Assembly (NCBI GenBank): GCA_008973525.1
Contig: WACJ01000402.1
Span: forward strand, 1,860,001 to 1,924,000
DNA length: 64,000 bases
Source: Stenopsyche tienmushanensis
Taxonomy: Eukaryota > Arthropoda > Insecta > Trichoptera > Stenopsychidae
Direction of reading: 5' to 3'
Notes under the pieces: generated by a model
Database searches by the model: none
What the model was told of the DNA's origin: nothing
What the model saw: the letters and a program-made list of their open reading frames with translations, nothing else
Program-made: the position numbers and the translations under genes
Shown: positions 1 to 12,000 of the stretch, in pieces
Numbering within the stretch: the stretch's first letter is position 1
How the letters are laid out: the number at the start of each line of letters is the position of its first letter

Positions 1-699
1 AAGTGTTTCAAGTGCAGTTATTATTATTATGTTGTATATTATAGGAAAAAAATTGAAGGAATCGATCTAGAAAATCATTAGGAAAAAGCTTAAAAGTCCC
101 TGATTTAAAGTATTGATAATCACTAATAGGACCATAAAACTTGTGTCAATTTGGACCCACGCTTATGCTGATTATCTGCTTCCGAAGGATTAAATACTGA
201 GTCATCGACTGATTTTTATTGCACCATTATTATTGCAAAAATAAATCACTATCCTACGAATTTGATTTTTTTTTCAAAACGAGCATGTTTTTGCCTTTTT
301 AAGTTTGACATATACATCATTTTTATATTGTAATCTAACTAATTATATAATCTAATAAAAATCGCACACAACGCAGTTAGGCTTTGATTTATACAATGGA
401 AGTCTACTTCGAATTTTTTTGTGCTTCGTCGATAAATAGTGTTTATCAAATTCAAAAACAATATCATTTACATCTTGGATCGACCTTTCATTTATTCCTT
501 GAAAGAATGAATGGCAAGCTTGCTAAAATAACAAATTTTACACAATTTTTAGATGTATGACATTCAAACCGATGAGCGGAATTTTGATCGTTTGATATTT
601 TATCCGAATTTATTTATCTTTTCCATGTTATGATATTGAAATGTGAGTTTTGGCATACAAAAAACTTTTTTAATCAGATATGTAAATTTAACTGACATT
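1..699. other. AT-rich spacer, nothing recognised
   Basis: Low-complexity AT-rich DNA with homopolymer T and A runs. I see no open frame of coding character, no inverted repeats and no RNA gene here. Confidence 0.6.
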
Positions 700-708
700 A
701 CATATAAA

Positions 709-1200
709 TGACCAAGTGTTGGTACAGTGGCTTAGATCCTGGACTCTTGTTGCAAAGGTTCGGGTTCAAATCCAGTTTGTGGAAAAAATTTTCACCGTAC
801 CAACAAATTTGGGAGATCGGAAATATTAATATTTCTGATCGATCGTCTCGATCCAGGTTTACCCTGATTTCCTGGATTAGAAAAAGTAAATTCTGAGGCG
901 ATTAATAAAGTCGTGCAGGGACGCCCATGAGTGAGTAATTGAATTTGCAACAATAATTAAATTATCATTTATATATATAATGATAATTTCGCTACTCACT
1001 CATAGATTCTCTCCTCTCCTACCTTTCCAAATAATCCTATCCTTACTTTACCACGTGTGGAAGGCAACGGGAAACCACCACATGAAATCATTTCCCAAGT
1101 AAGATCTCCTATGGAGATCCCCCTATATCCGTTATCGGATATGACACATCAAAGATTCATGCTTTGATGGATGTCATAAGGATTTAAAAAAAAAAAAAAA
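709..1200 (+). mobile_element. Full-length tRNA-derived SINE, long form
   Basis: The head carries an A-box-like stretch (TGGCTTAGATCCTGG, about 729-743) and a good B box (GGTTCAAATCC, about 764-774), so it derives from a tRNA and would be transcribed by RNA polymerase III. An anonymous body follows, with an AT palindrome near 960-985. Then comes a distinct tail (1060-1184) with GGCAACGGGAAACCACC, a motif type often seen in SINE or LINE 3' parts, and a poly-A run to 1200. The insertion is bounded by the 9-bp direct repeat ACATATAAA at 700-708 and 1201-1209, a classic target-site duplication. The body (711-1059) is almost identical to the copy at 19361-19709; I find only two differences, so both moved recently. 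Confidence 0.88.
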
Positions 1201-1568
1201 ACATATAAAAGGCCGATTTTTTTCAAATAAAATTTGTCTTTGTATGATTTACATGAAATAATGTATTAGTTTAACTCTATGCTATGCTAAAAAGGTTATT
1301 GCCACCACAACCAGTATCATAAGTATATTTTTCTGTAGTATTTTATCAGTAAAATTTAATAAAGCTATATTTTACAAAGGAATTTAATAACGAGATAAAT
1401 TTAAAACGCAAAATGACCGTGTCAGGGGGTTCCAAAACCAAAACTAAATAAGGGTGTGCATGTTAAATGCAAATTAGATGTGTATTTGAGTCTTAAATTA
1501 AAAATATAATATGATATAAATATATGCATGACTTAGTATAGCAACACAATATCTTAGCATGAAATATA

Positions 1569-2500
1569 TTAACCCTTTGCGATCGTTTGTCTACTCTCAG
1601 CCACCAAAGCTTTTTTACCGTTCCGGTCGTATGTCTGTTCTAAGCCACCACACAAGGAATCAGTGTATATAACATATATATCTTCTCTGAAAGCTTTAAA
1701 GTGTCTAAGTGACCTTATCATGAACCAAAACATTGCTCTGACAAAACAGAGATAACGAAGCTCAATATAAAAAAATGCGGTCGTTCAAAACTCGCCATGC
1801 AAAACACCGTGGCGAGTCAGTCGCCTTTTGAGAGTGAAGAAATCGACAAGCTTCGGAGATACTTCGCAGAATTTCAAATAAAGCTTTACAAATTACGTTT
1901 AAATGTAATTAGGCATTCTCACTTGTTAAGATATTCCAAAATAATGCTCTAAAATGGCAAAAATTAAGTCACCGAAATAAGTTTAGTCGAAAATCAGGGC
2001 TGCATATTGGAGACTGTTTTCAAAGATACCACACAATGGAAAATATAATTTTTAAATACAAACATGTTATTGAAACACATTATTATCTAAACCAGCGGTT
2101 CTTAAACTTATGTAGTCTGCGGACCCCTTCTTGAGCAAAATTTATTTCAGCGGACTCCCTCAAATTTATTTTGGTGGACCCTATTCCAACCCTTCTGGCT
2201 TAATTTTTCAAACAAACAAACATTTCTTGGTCAAATATTGCTCAAAATAGATCTTACAGTGTTTTTTGTAAATAATTTCACGAAAATATCTTGTTCAAGT
2301 ATAGATAAATGTTTTTTTTATATTTTCGCGGACCCCCGGACAGTTTAAGAACCGCTCGTCCAAACATACATCTAATGTCAATAAAGAATTGATATATCTT
2401 TCATAATCTTGCATGTTATGCATCAGTGTTCTTTCAATGGAAATTAATTCCGACCATCACGACACTCGTGTCCAAATTTAATACGTCCGCAAAGGGTTAA
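1569..2500. mobile_element. TTAA-flanked miniature element (piggyBac-like ends)
   Basis: The left end reads TTAACCCTTTGCGATCG. The right end, read inward, is TTAACCCTTTGCGGACG: a 13-bp perfect inverted repeat including the TTAA target site, extending imperfectly. CCCTTTG ends next to TTAA are typical of piggyBac-type transposons. There is no transposase frame, so this is a non-autonomous derivative. A second element at 2093-2357 has inserted into it, so it is the older of the two. Confidence 0.8.
2093..2357. mobile_element. hAT-type miniature element nested in the TTAA element
   Basis: The left end CAGCGGTTCTTAAACT is mirrored by AGTTTAAGAACCGCT at the right end (about 2342-2356), a 15-bp perfect inverted repeat. 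Inside are GCGGACC repeats near both ends, as in the common CAGNGGTTCTNAA hAT miniature elements. Flanking 8-mers ATCTAAAC (2085-2092) and GTCCAAAC (2358-2365) agree at 6 of 8 positions, which fits a decayed hAT target duplication. It has no coding capacity. Confidence 0.8.
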
Positions 2501-2664
2501 TATTCAGCTTTAACAAAACAACAAAGCAATATTACTCTATTACATATTCATCAATATTAGTGATAACTTTCTGCTATTTTACTAGTAATTTATCTAAACC
2601 CTCTTCATAAAATTTAGCAGGATTAGATGAAATCCTCATCATTTTTGTTTTTTTTCCATTTAAT

Positions 2665-2733
2665 CTTTTAACTGCCAACGACGCACCGGCGCGTCGAATT
2701 TGTATGCGCTGATGAGTCATTGGCAGTTAAAAG
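2665..2733. repeat. Tiny TTAA-associated hairpin element
   Basis: CTTTTAACTGCCAA (2665-2678) is mirrored by TTGGCAGTTAAAAG (2720-2733), and the match continues with interruptions. TTAA lies at 2668-2671 and 2727-2730. This looks like an extremely short TTAA-inserting miniature element, or the fused ends of one. It would form a strong stem in RNA. Confidence 0.6.
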
Positions 2734-2994
2734 GTTAAGAAGTTCTGGTAATAACAGAATAGGTGGTACTCAATTGGGGTAAAGTCCGGAGAGTATGGGG
2801 GATATGATAAGACAGATCATCCAAGCACTTTTGCGTTGTCGAAAGACTGATATGACTTATACCTATCTAATGATACCCTATACTCACTAATACGGATGAT
2901 TATATACTGAAGGGTATATATAGAATAATTATAACAGCTTCTGTTCGCCGGCAACTATTTATGACTCAACCTGATATTTTTTGTCGTCCATAGC

Positions 2995-3021
2995 GCTCAG
3001 TGGGCGCAAGCAATGTGTTAA
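2995..3021. repeat. Orphan right end of a TTAA element
   Basis: The stretch ending CGCAAGCAATGTGTTAA matches the right ends of the elements finishing at 20935, 45397 and 50065 (CGCAA, then AATGTGTTAA). I cannot find the partner left end upstream, so this is probably a truncated copy. Confidence 0.5.
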
Positions 3022-4000
3022 ATTGATAAATACATTTGTGCGTTTCATTATACTCAAATTTGAATATGAACAGGTTGTCGCATATAAATTTGTCCTTAAA
3101 ATTCATTTGAATCATGCCTCCCCAAGTATCTTCATCGCGTAAATATTCAGCGTTTTATTTATGATGCATTATGAAATGAACGTTTTGAAAGTTGTCAAGC
3201 TTTCGACTTAACGCTTCGCTTGTTCCCCAACAAAATTGTCATATATTGCGGCTATTTTTCGCCAAAAATTATTCGACCTGTATTGAATTTTTCACACTTG
3301 CTACATTACGTCCGGTTCGATCGCCATCGTGAATTATGACTCTCCGACCGGAAAAATCAAGTGTATTTCAATTTTTGCGCCGAATAATCGTGCGCATAAT
3401 TTCGCTCCCGGCATAATTTTTAATTAACCCCTACAACGCACGGCTGGCAATCTATGTGGAATTAAAATTGTTCGAAAAGGGGGCATAATTGAAAATAACC
3501 TCGAATGCAATTATATATACTACGGGAAAAATCCACCTCTTCTCTAATTCACCGTCATAACGGGCAGACGACCTGTCGTTATAACGGTCGCATACATTTT
3601 CCTCCGTCGTTATAACGACTCGGAACAATGCCCCAATTCGCTACGCCACAACGGTGATTGTCGCCACAGAACCCTTTTTCATTATATTTTATATGTGGTC
3701 TCTTAAAATACCGACTGGAGTCCTCATATAAGTGAAGCCGGCCGCACAAATGTGAACTGGAATATTTTATCCGGGATAAATTGAAAATATTTGTACCGAA
3801 TCGATTCCTTTCAGCATTAATAACACATTTGCGTTTACGTGGAATTAAAGGGTTGAATTAATTTTTACGATGGGGATTAAATCTAGTGCGTTTTGCGGCA
3901 GAGACTCGCGCCCCAATTAACATATATCATTTATTAAGTTCACCTTTTAATTGATTTTGTATGATGTTTTTGTTGCAATAAGCTGATTCTAAGCATATAA
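3022..4000. other. Unique GC-balanced block with repeated CGTTATAACG
   Basis: Richer in C, G and CpG than its surroundings and without transposon ends. It holds CGTCATAACG (3553-3562) and two perfect CGTTATAACG palindromes (3577-3586, 3608-3617). No frame is convincing. A regulatory region is plausible but unproven. Confidence 0.35.
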
Positions 4001-7000
4001 TGATACTTGATTAGTTACATCTCATCAATCATAAGGTTAATAAATACAGGACACGCGAGGTTATATATTAGTTTATATCGCTATATGACTCTTTATATGA
4101 CATTTCGCTATAATGACCTTTTTAATTATGGCACTTTTTCGATTTATGGCCCTCAAAGTTTCGTTATACGACCAAAAATTATTTACTGGCAGCGATCTTC
4201 TGTTTAGTTTCAACTTCTCCGTTATACGGCTTTTTATGTGCGGTATGAATATATTATCAGACACAGCAAAGTAAAATTAATTACACTTGATCTGACCTAT
4301 AAAATCTTATTTTTGATGAATATTCCTGTTTTCATTTTAACATTCCATATGAATATTACGATTATGCATATGAATAGAAAACATTGACCGTCGCAAATAG
4401 CACTGGGGAATCACCTCCAGAAAGCTTCTGATATCTAGTTTCTGAATATAAATCCTATTCGGTGGAAGTCTTGAACTTTTATATTAGCAGATTCTTAGAA
4501 AACTTTCATGTGAGCGAAAAGTTGTAATGTTATATTTGTTTACATTTAGGCTTCATGTCCAATAAATTGGCATATAGCATATGTAAAGGTATACAATTCT
4601 TTATTGATCATTGAAGATTGTTGAATCTTGTGGAATCTGAACGAAACTGAGCATTAAAAAGCGTGTCCAGACAAAGGACGAATGGGTTGTATTTTTTCGA
4701 TTCGAAAGAGATTTAAAGCTCTGTTTTAGATATCCGGCTTTAGAGCAAAGAAGAGAGCTTTCGCGTAGTATTTTCGAGCTTAAAAAAGGACGACTTCGGC
4801 CACTCATGGATAGAAAGCTGAATTCAGTCAGCCATAACTCTGCTAACTAGATTCTATGTTGCAGCAATTGCATATGAAAGGATTTATATTGTTCATTATA
4901 CTTCAGGCCGTTCACGACCACCGATAGTATTTTTTAAATATCCTAACAAAATATTCCATTGGGGATGATCATAAGGACATTTTTTTAATTCTAGTTCTAT
5001 CCGAGTATTTTGGCAATGTTTTTTTATGGCGTTCATATTGCGCATCGACTGCTTTCCACGATATTATCAGTGTTTTTATTTTGGAAAGTGGAATTTTTTG
5101 ATGTAAATAAGGGTGGCGGGTATTCCTTTCAAATATCCAGCTTTTCGGAGGCGGAACGAAAATTTCAAAAGTCAACGAAAAAATATCAGCAATTTTAAAT
5201 ATTGAAATCTCTTTGAAGCGCTTCTGTGGAGAGAGAACGGCCATTGTCATCGCATTGCGGTTCGTTTATCTCATGGCCCCCATCCTCTCGACTCAGTTAA
5301 CGTTTGGCATATCATTCCACGCTAAATACTGCCACCTCCCTGGGTAAATTCTATAGAGAGAAATGTATCCTTTACTCTATGGTGTAATGGAATCTTTTCC
5401 TGATCCACTTCAATTTTTTTTCTTGAAAAAATAATTCCCTTTTTTAGTTATGGAAAATATCATAAAACTCCATCTAAATGAAATTTCATTAGATACTGAA
5501 CGTGTTTTATAAATACATATTAATTTTGAAGTATGATAATGTAATCTAATCTACGCATATATTCACTCTTAATCATTAATCGAAGGATTTTCAGCCCTTC
5601 ATTTATATGATGTTACATACAAATAATTCTGTCTTTACAAGAAATCAATACTTTTAAATACAAATATTTAGCCATTACTTCTGTAGATACGAAATCAATA
5701 AAGTGCAACATTTTTCCCAACATCGTAAAGTCCATTAATCCAAAAGTCTCCCGAATGGACCATAAAATATCTTCCAAAGAAAAAGTGTAGTAAATATTCG
5801 ACGCTCATTTTTTATACGAAGAACTCCAACTTGAACCTCTAAATGGAATAACTTTTTTATATCAACATTAAATATTAATTTGCGTATATTAATCATATAT
5901 AGCCGCCACTTTTGCTTCGGGACTTTTCCGCCTAACACGAATTTTCGCTTAAGAAAATTTCTCCAAAGTATAAATTTGATTTTATGCAGTGCTTCTCAAC
6001 GCCTGCTAATATTTATGCACATCCATAATAATTAACTTTAAATTAGGCAATCCGTCAAAAGTCGACGCCAAATGTTGAACCGTTGTCTATCTTCCAGATA
6101 ATTTACAACTTCTGGCTAATATCCTAGATTTAATGGTTAACAATGAACATTAAGCAGAATTTGCTCCATTCGAAGCTAATGCCGTTAAGTATTTAGAACA
6201 CATCGAGATGCTTTGAAATTTATTCATTATCATGCATATTTGTTCGGTTGTAGTATATATCTATGGTATTAACACCCGTGAGAATTAAGCAGCGGAGGAT
6301 ATAGCAATTTTGCTGGTTTTTTTTTCGTTTTTAAGGCAATGAATCAATAAATTATTCAAACACACAAGAGGTTTTTTATACTAAAAATACGCACAAAGGC
6401 CTATCCCATTGATAAATTTAACCGATAAGCAATTCAGCCACTTTTCAAAATCAGAATTCGACTCCCATTTCTACAAAATTTTGTTTTTAAAATCCATACT
6501 TATATCCGTTTTTATTAAGGCTTAGAATTTCAAAAATACTTATGTTAATTTAATTAAATACGAGAGCTTTAAAGAGCCAACTTAGAGGAAAATGTAATCT
6601 ATTACATTTTTAATTAATGAAGTCTTCATCCTTTTTCGTACTATTTGATACTTATTTTATCAGCGAATTTATATTTGCTTAATATTAATGAAAAAGCCAA
6701 AATTTTATTTTTGTGCATTAATTATTAAAATTACATAGTTAAGAACAAATTTTAATATTTTTCTTCTTCATCAATTGCAATTCTTATTGCATATTACATC
6801 TTATTAAAGGATCTTCTTGAAATTCCTTACCATTAAATATAAAACATTAATAACATGATTCCAAATTAAGATTTCGATAACTTTTTGAATTAAACTGCAT
6901 TTACTTTTTCACTCACAGGAGTTTGTAAGAACTTATAAATTTCATTCATTAAGCTTCTGTTTTGTATAGAAATAAAGGCTTTAGTTTCGAAATTCTCCAT

Positions 7001-7360
7001 TCCAATTTGTCATGATGAAGGATATTTTTGTGACAATGTTTGCTCGGAGAATTAAATTTCAATTAAAACTTCCAGAAGCTATTTATATGATTCTATTACG
7101 AAATAATTAAAAACGCGTTTTGCAAATAATGTACAATCTTTTTTTACAAATCTATGTTGTGTTTCAAATTATGAAGCATTTGAGGCGACTGTATTGTGGA
7201 AAAAATATAAATTAAGCAAAATTAATCAATCTTTTACATATTATTGGCTTAAAACGAATGCAGAAAATAATATCATTATTAGGTAAATGTATATGATTTC
7301 TAAACCTTTAAATACAACATTTCTCAAATTATTATTGTAGAATATTTCAACCTATATTAA
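4001..7360. other. AT-rich spacer, little recognisable
   Basis: At 4040-4260 there are several loosely repeated blocks of the type TTATACGGC / CTATATGAC, possibly an old transposon relic. The rest is AT-rich sequence with short open frames that show no domain or coding character. I find no RNA gene. Confidence 0.45.
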
Positions 7361-7364
7361 CATT

Positions 7365-7428
7365 TTTTCTTTATTGTTTCAGGTATGTATACAACATTTT
7401 TTATTAAAATTATGCGATTTTGGTAAGT
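7365..7428 (+). promoter_or_regulatory. Candidate recursive-splice (ratchet) site with 40-nt cryptic exon
   Basis: A long pyrimidine-rich tract ends in TTGTTTCAG at 7374-7382. It is followed at once by the donor-like GTATGT (7383-7388), an acceptor and donor back to back. A second, near-perfect donor (TTTTG then GTAAGT at 7423) lies exactly 40 nt after the acceptor. This is the arrangement described for ratchet points and their recursive-splice exons in very long insect introns. An almost identical arrangement with the same 40-nt spacing is at 48738. Alternatively the 40 nt is a true micro-exon; one frame is open, starting at the third base. The evidence is sequence only. Confidence 0.5.
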
Positions 7429-8585
7429 CCAAGTATATTTTCATATTGTTAGATACAACGTTTAATTTAATAATTCGAAATAATCCATTATTTACGTATA
7501 TAGTCTTATCTTTAAAGGCTTAAGAACAATATAATACTAAAGAAGGCTTTCATTAGATTTTATTGAAGAAGTATATGTCACATTTGGGATAATACATACG
7601 AATATCATTGCATGCTAATTTAAAAAACTTATTGATCATAATTCGAAAAAAAAACTAAATATAAAGATATTTTACTTGATACAATCACAAAATATAAAAT
7701 GTCCACCCTTGGCATATTTCTGAAATGCATATTTTTGGTATTCTTTGTAAAAATCTAATTGAAATTAGTGTCTTCTATATTCTTATAGATTATTTCGAAA
7801 CACAATGGACTATTCTCCTATATTCAAATATTGACATAAAGTTTTCTGGAATGTATAAGTATGACAACATATTTTTAAAGTATTTTCAAGTAACCCTTTT
7901 TTTTAATTTCCCGTCGATTTTTATTAATCCCCTAATCTTTTTGAGGTGAAACTCCAATGGGCAATTGGTCGGAAAAAATAGAGAATCGCTTGTTCCGTCG
8001 CATACTATGTATTATATTTGTGTATACGTAGCATAAATCAACCACTAGACCAGTAACTAATTTGTCTAATTTATTATATATTACACAAACGCAGCTCAAT
8101 CTTTTAGCTAACAATTTTCATTTACCAACATTTTTATCACACAGTCGCTTAATAAAGTCGCTTAAAATCGCTTAATACCGACCCGGTCGAGATTTATACA
8201 TGATTTTTATTTTACTCAATTATTCTACTTTACATGAACCAATACTGTTAGACTCTGTCCGTTTTTTATAATATATACTAAGTTGTATAATCCCTCATCC
8301 GCGAAGCAGTCATTCGTCATATCAGCGATCCGAAAAGTGGACCGATTGAGCATACAAACCTTATGGCCACTCCGTCCTCTTTTAGGGCTTTTTGCGGCAT
8401 TTTCTATGATCTGTGCGATCACGGAAGCAACGTAGAACCTAGTCATTTTCTATCATATTTACATACAACTATAACTGACATCTATACATTAGTTTGGGTA
8501 CTTTTGGGACTATTTTTGTATATTATTTTAAAACATACATTATAATAGTATCGGTTAATATAAAAAAAAAATGATTTCCGGGACA
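7429..8585. other. AT-rich spacer
   Basis: No gene, repeat end or RNA recognised. The stretch 8225-8446 has a 73-codon open frame on the minus strand without any motif I know. Confidence 0.45.
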
Positions 8586-8636
8586 GGGCTCGTTAATTTA
8601 GATACTTGCCACGGGCGCTACATACCCTAGTTACGG
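8586..8636. mobile_element. Remnant hAT-type terminal region
   Basis: The stretch with GGGCGCTACATACCCTAG and TTACGGCTCTGGCTG resembles, on the opposite strand, the common insect hAT terminus of the form CAGTGGCGTAACTAGGG. The same type of end (CAGTGGCGTAACTAC) occurs inside both hAT copies at 31462 and 38111. The partner end is not visible. Confidence 0.4.
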
Positions 8637-8645
8637 CTCTGGCTG

Positions 8646-8769
8646 ATGCGATTAATAAAATCGTGCAGCAGTTCAGCCCATGAGTGATTGAATTTGCAAC
8701 AATAATTAAATTATAATTTATATATAATGATAATTTCCAAATAATCCTATCCTTACTTTACCGCGTGTT
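8646..8769 (+). mobile_element. SINE fragment (3' part of the short-form body)
   Basis: Matches the SINE body of 709-1200 from GCGATTAATAAA through TTTACCGCGTGTTG, with several substitutions and a small deletion removing the CTCACTCATAGATTC region. The tRNA-derived head is missing. The match ends at the same point as the short copy at 19.4 kb. Confidence 0.75.
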
Positions 8770-9269
8770 GACGATTTGAGATACATCTGGTTATGGGAGC
8801 AATTTTATTTTTTAAAATACCTGAACATTCTTTCTGTATTAGAAAACTGATACATAGCTTTTGATAAGGTTTGGGTCATAAATTATATTTTGCCCAAATT
8901 TTCACATTTGTGTTTAACCACATTGGCTGTTCGTTCATTTATAAGACAATTTTTCAATCAGAAAATTTCCAATATTTATGTTTTTATGATATTTCGCTAT
9001 AGACACTGATCCATCAGATGATTTGGTATCATTCAATTTTGCGACCAACTAAAGAATTGTAGTACAACGATTATTATTATTTTTTAAACGATAATATAAT
9101 GAAGTTATTCTTGGCATTCATAATAGATTTTGGGCGACCCAACCTTTTAATGTTATTCAAAGTTCCAGTGTCCTAGTGTTTTTAAAATTTTTAAAGTTTA
9201 AACTATAATTCCAAAATGCACCGAAATACACAATACGAAAGACAAATGGAAAAACCATCACATTAAAAA

Positions 9270-9289
9270 TCCTTTCCCTAGGGAAAGGA
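9270..9289. other. 20-bp perfect palindrome
   Basis: TCCTTTCCCTAGGGAAAGGA reads the same on both strands with no spacer. It is isolated in AT-rich DNA with no flanking inverted repeats or target duplication that I can see. Confidence 0.6.
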
Positions 9290-9479
9290 ATACTAGAAGT
9301 CTCCTTTTTTTAAAAAACATGATTAATTTTATTCAAACTTAATATACTATCATATAATTAGATGCCAGGAAATTCGTCCCTGGCAGTGGATCTTGTTTGA
9401 TTTTCGTGTAATAAAACTCGCAATAATCGTTCTAAGAAATGTTCACCAAAGTACAATTGATACTTAAAACTAAGGCTCA

Positions 9480-10260
9480 ATGGGTGTTATGTTAATTAAG
9501 CAACTGCAAATTAGTAGTTTGGGGTTAGCGAGAATCAGCAAGGTGCAACGGCATCCACCCTGCGATGGTACTAAACCGTCTCAGTTATCTCAGAATATAT
9601 TTGAAGGAATTAGTGGCTTGCGCAAAAGCTAAGCTTATCAACTCCAGTGGCTTAATCTGGTGCAGGCGCTAAGTGCAGCATCCGTTCCATCTTGAAGCGG
9701 GTTTCCCATTGTCCCGACACAGTTTAATATTTAACAAAGAAGTTTTACTAAGACGTCGTCGAATTGTAGTAAAAACGACCCGGGATGCATACACATACAA
9801 TATGTGACCCCGATCAGATCTCGCGGCGTATAAACGTATTATTTTTTAATATTGCGAGAGTTTCACCTCGTGTGGGTTTCCCCACGAGCCCCCATTTGAC
9901 GAGCGCGTGTCTCTCCCTATGTCTTCTCAATCTTTCGCATTGTCACGTATATATTATTCAACGTCACACACTCGTCTCGACGTACTCGGCGACTTTCTCC
10001 TGAAGTGGTTGGCCTATCTTAGTACATCTAGCGCCCTCGCTTCGGTCTTTTCTGCGGAAAACCTTGGGGATTTGTCACGTCTGATCGGCGGTCCCATTCC
10101 GGCTCCCGGTTCTCCTGTTTGTTTTGGAGAACAATCGGAGCGACAAAATGGTGACATTTCGTAGGGTTCATTTGTCGACGTTTCGCTTAACTCGCCGAGA
10201 CGTTCGCCATTTCCTTCGATGAAGACATTTCTATCGGGGAAATCGAAATTCTACCCCTTG
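9480..10260. other. Unique CpG-rich block
   Basis: Clearly richer in C, G and CpG than the flanks. It contains a hairpin-prone stretch CTCGTGTGGG/CCCCACGAG at about 9869-9888. On the + strand 9907-10164 is open for 85 codons, but has no recognisable domain or clear splice frame. It could be a 5' UTR or promoter region, a conserved non-coding element or a non-coding RNA exon; nothing decides between these. Confidence 0.3.
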
Positions 10261-10418
10261 AAATGTTATATTTAAATTTAAACCATCGAACGACTCGATT
10301 TAATTAAGTTTCTCTTCAGCCAATTTCACAAAAATAAGGCCAATAATACATATTAATCCCTGTGGTGATGTAAGACATTACGAATGAACCAATTCAATTC
10401 TTAAAGCAATTGAAATGC

Positions 10419-10540
10419 TGTTTTATCTCTTGGACAAGAAATGGAGTCGGGTCTTCAAGCTTTAGATATTTTTTAAAGCAATGATTTTCTACCATTTGCA
10501 CCAGCTTTTGACTCCCCTTAATTGGGTTTGCTCCCCTTAA
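10419..10540 (-). pseudogene. Scrap of TQNANES-family transposon ORF
   Basis: Closely similar to 49687-49800. On the minus strand it encodes fragments resembling GVKSWCKWQ followed by an EIKQHL segment, the upstream part of the ORF remnants at 35.6-36.5 and 48.9-49.8 kb. It is too short and too interrupted to be functional. Confidence 0.6.
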
Positions 10541-11029
10541 TCATTCGCGATATATATTGGGCTAATTAAAAAGCAAATAAATCGTGCTGACCTTCTTATG
10601 TTCATGTTTTTCAATTAAGCAAAGGTATTCATGATTATGGATGTATGTTAATCATATTTAAATGAAGATCGAATCACGTTCATTTTCATTTAGAAATATA
10701 GAATTTACCTCATTTCGATATTTTAAGCAACAACAAGAAGCGAAATTATTACTTTGATATATGCTTTCATGGATAAAAATCATTTTTAAACATTCATTTT
10801 AAACTTGTTCGTCTTATTCATCCATTTTATATTGTTAAAGTTACATTTTTCAATATATGTGATTTTGATTATAGTCTTTGTCAACGTCTAGAGCAAGTTT
10901 TTCTTTAACACCGTGGCGCCCGCGCATACCATATTTAAAAAACTCGTCTGCTTGTTTATAGTAGTGAAATATGATTAATGTGGTTTGCTGTTTCTCATGA
11001 GTTGTATGATGGATTTTATCGATCCATCC

Positions 11030-12000
11030 ATATTGCTATGATGACGATCGTATGTTCTTCTTATCAAATCGGCCCATCTTATTTGTCAGGGGGCACATTC
11101 TCCATGTTATTAAAATAAAAAAAATCATTGCACAGCAATTTCTTTGTGTGTGACGTTTAATGGCGTTATAAACAAAGCACATATAAAAAGTGTCATCAAA
11201 AAAGTTTATGGCTGCGATGTTAAAAAATTCATACGCTCCCCTAGCCACCAACACGCAGTCTTCCGCGCACAACTTCGTCTTGCGGAAGCAGCTTTAAATC
11301 CAAAGCTATCTTATTGTGGTGTGTTGGTCGCGTTATGACAGGCATGATAACCACATCTATTCTCAACAAAGTAAATTCTTCCCGGTCCGAATTCCTGGAG
11401 AGCTCTCCCATTTTGGGCCTTAATTCGCACATCTTCTCTCGTTGCGCGTTGCCGGCAAATTCTCCAGATTTCTTGATCCGGCTCCGCGGTGAATGTTGCC
11501 GTTTTAAGATTTCGTACATAGTTTCGCGATGCTGGGGAATGTGCCATAAATTAACACTAGGACGAATCTTTTCGCTCGTCCCGAATTAATAATTCGAATT
11601 ACGCGAACAAATCTTCGTGTAATTCTATTCTTTCGCTCGGTTGAATACGCCGCCGACCGCGTTAAGATTTATGCTTATTAATTATTTAGATAGTATGAAA
11701 TTCGTTACTCTTGTCTTTTTTAAAAGGCACGGCATTGTTGCTTAATTAACTTTAATTCTCCGTATACTTTCTGGCACTCTTTTGTCAAAATGTCCTTTTC
11801 TCACGTGCCAGGCACGAGCACACATCGAGAAATGTTTTCTCATGGGGTCTCTCTCACTGTTGTGTTATTTACTTTGTTCTTTTGACGCTATTTTTCTTTT
11901 TTCCCATCTCGTCCGTACTTTCTTCTCGTCTCGTCAGAGTGCCATCAAATAAGGTGGACGCCGAATAAATGTTGTTTAATCAAATAATATTCTTTCCGCA
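11030..12000. other. Unique GC-balanced block
   Basis: Short overlapping open frames on both strands (11036-11589), none with domain signatures or a consistent splice pattern. No repeats detected. Candidate non-coding conserved sequence. Confidence 0.3.

Noticed and set aside
711..785. tRNA gene
   Set aside because: A and B boxes are present, but the acceptor and anticodon stems do not pair, and the sequence continues into a repeated body with poly-A and a target duplication. It is a SINE head.
4601..4807. Old mariner N-terminus (FELKKGRLRPLMD on the + strand)
   Set aside because: The resemblance is limited to one short segment and no terminal repeat or catalytic motif is nearby.
8225..8446. 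Minus-strand frame as a piggyBac C-terminal zinc-finger remnant
   Set aside because: Cysteine spacing does not fit and no other piggyBac domain is adjacent.
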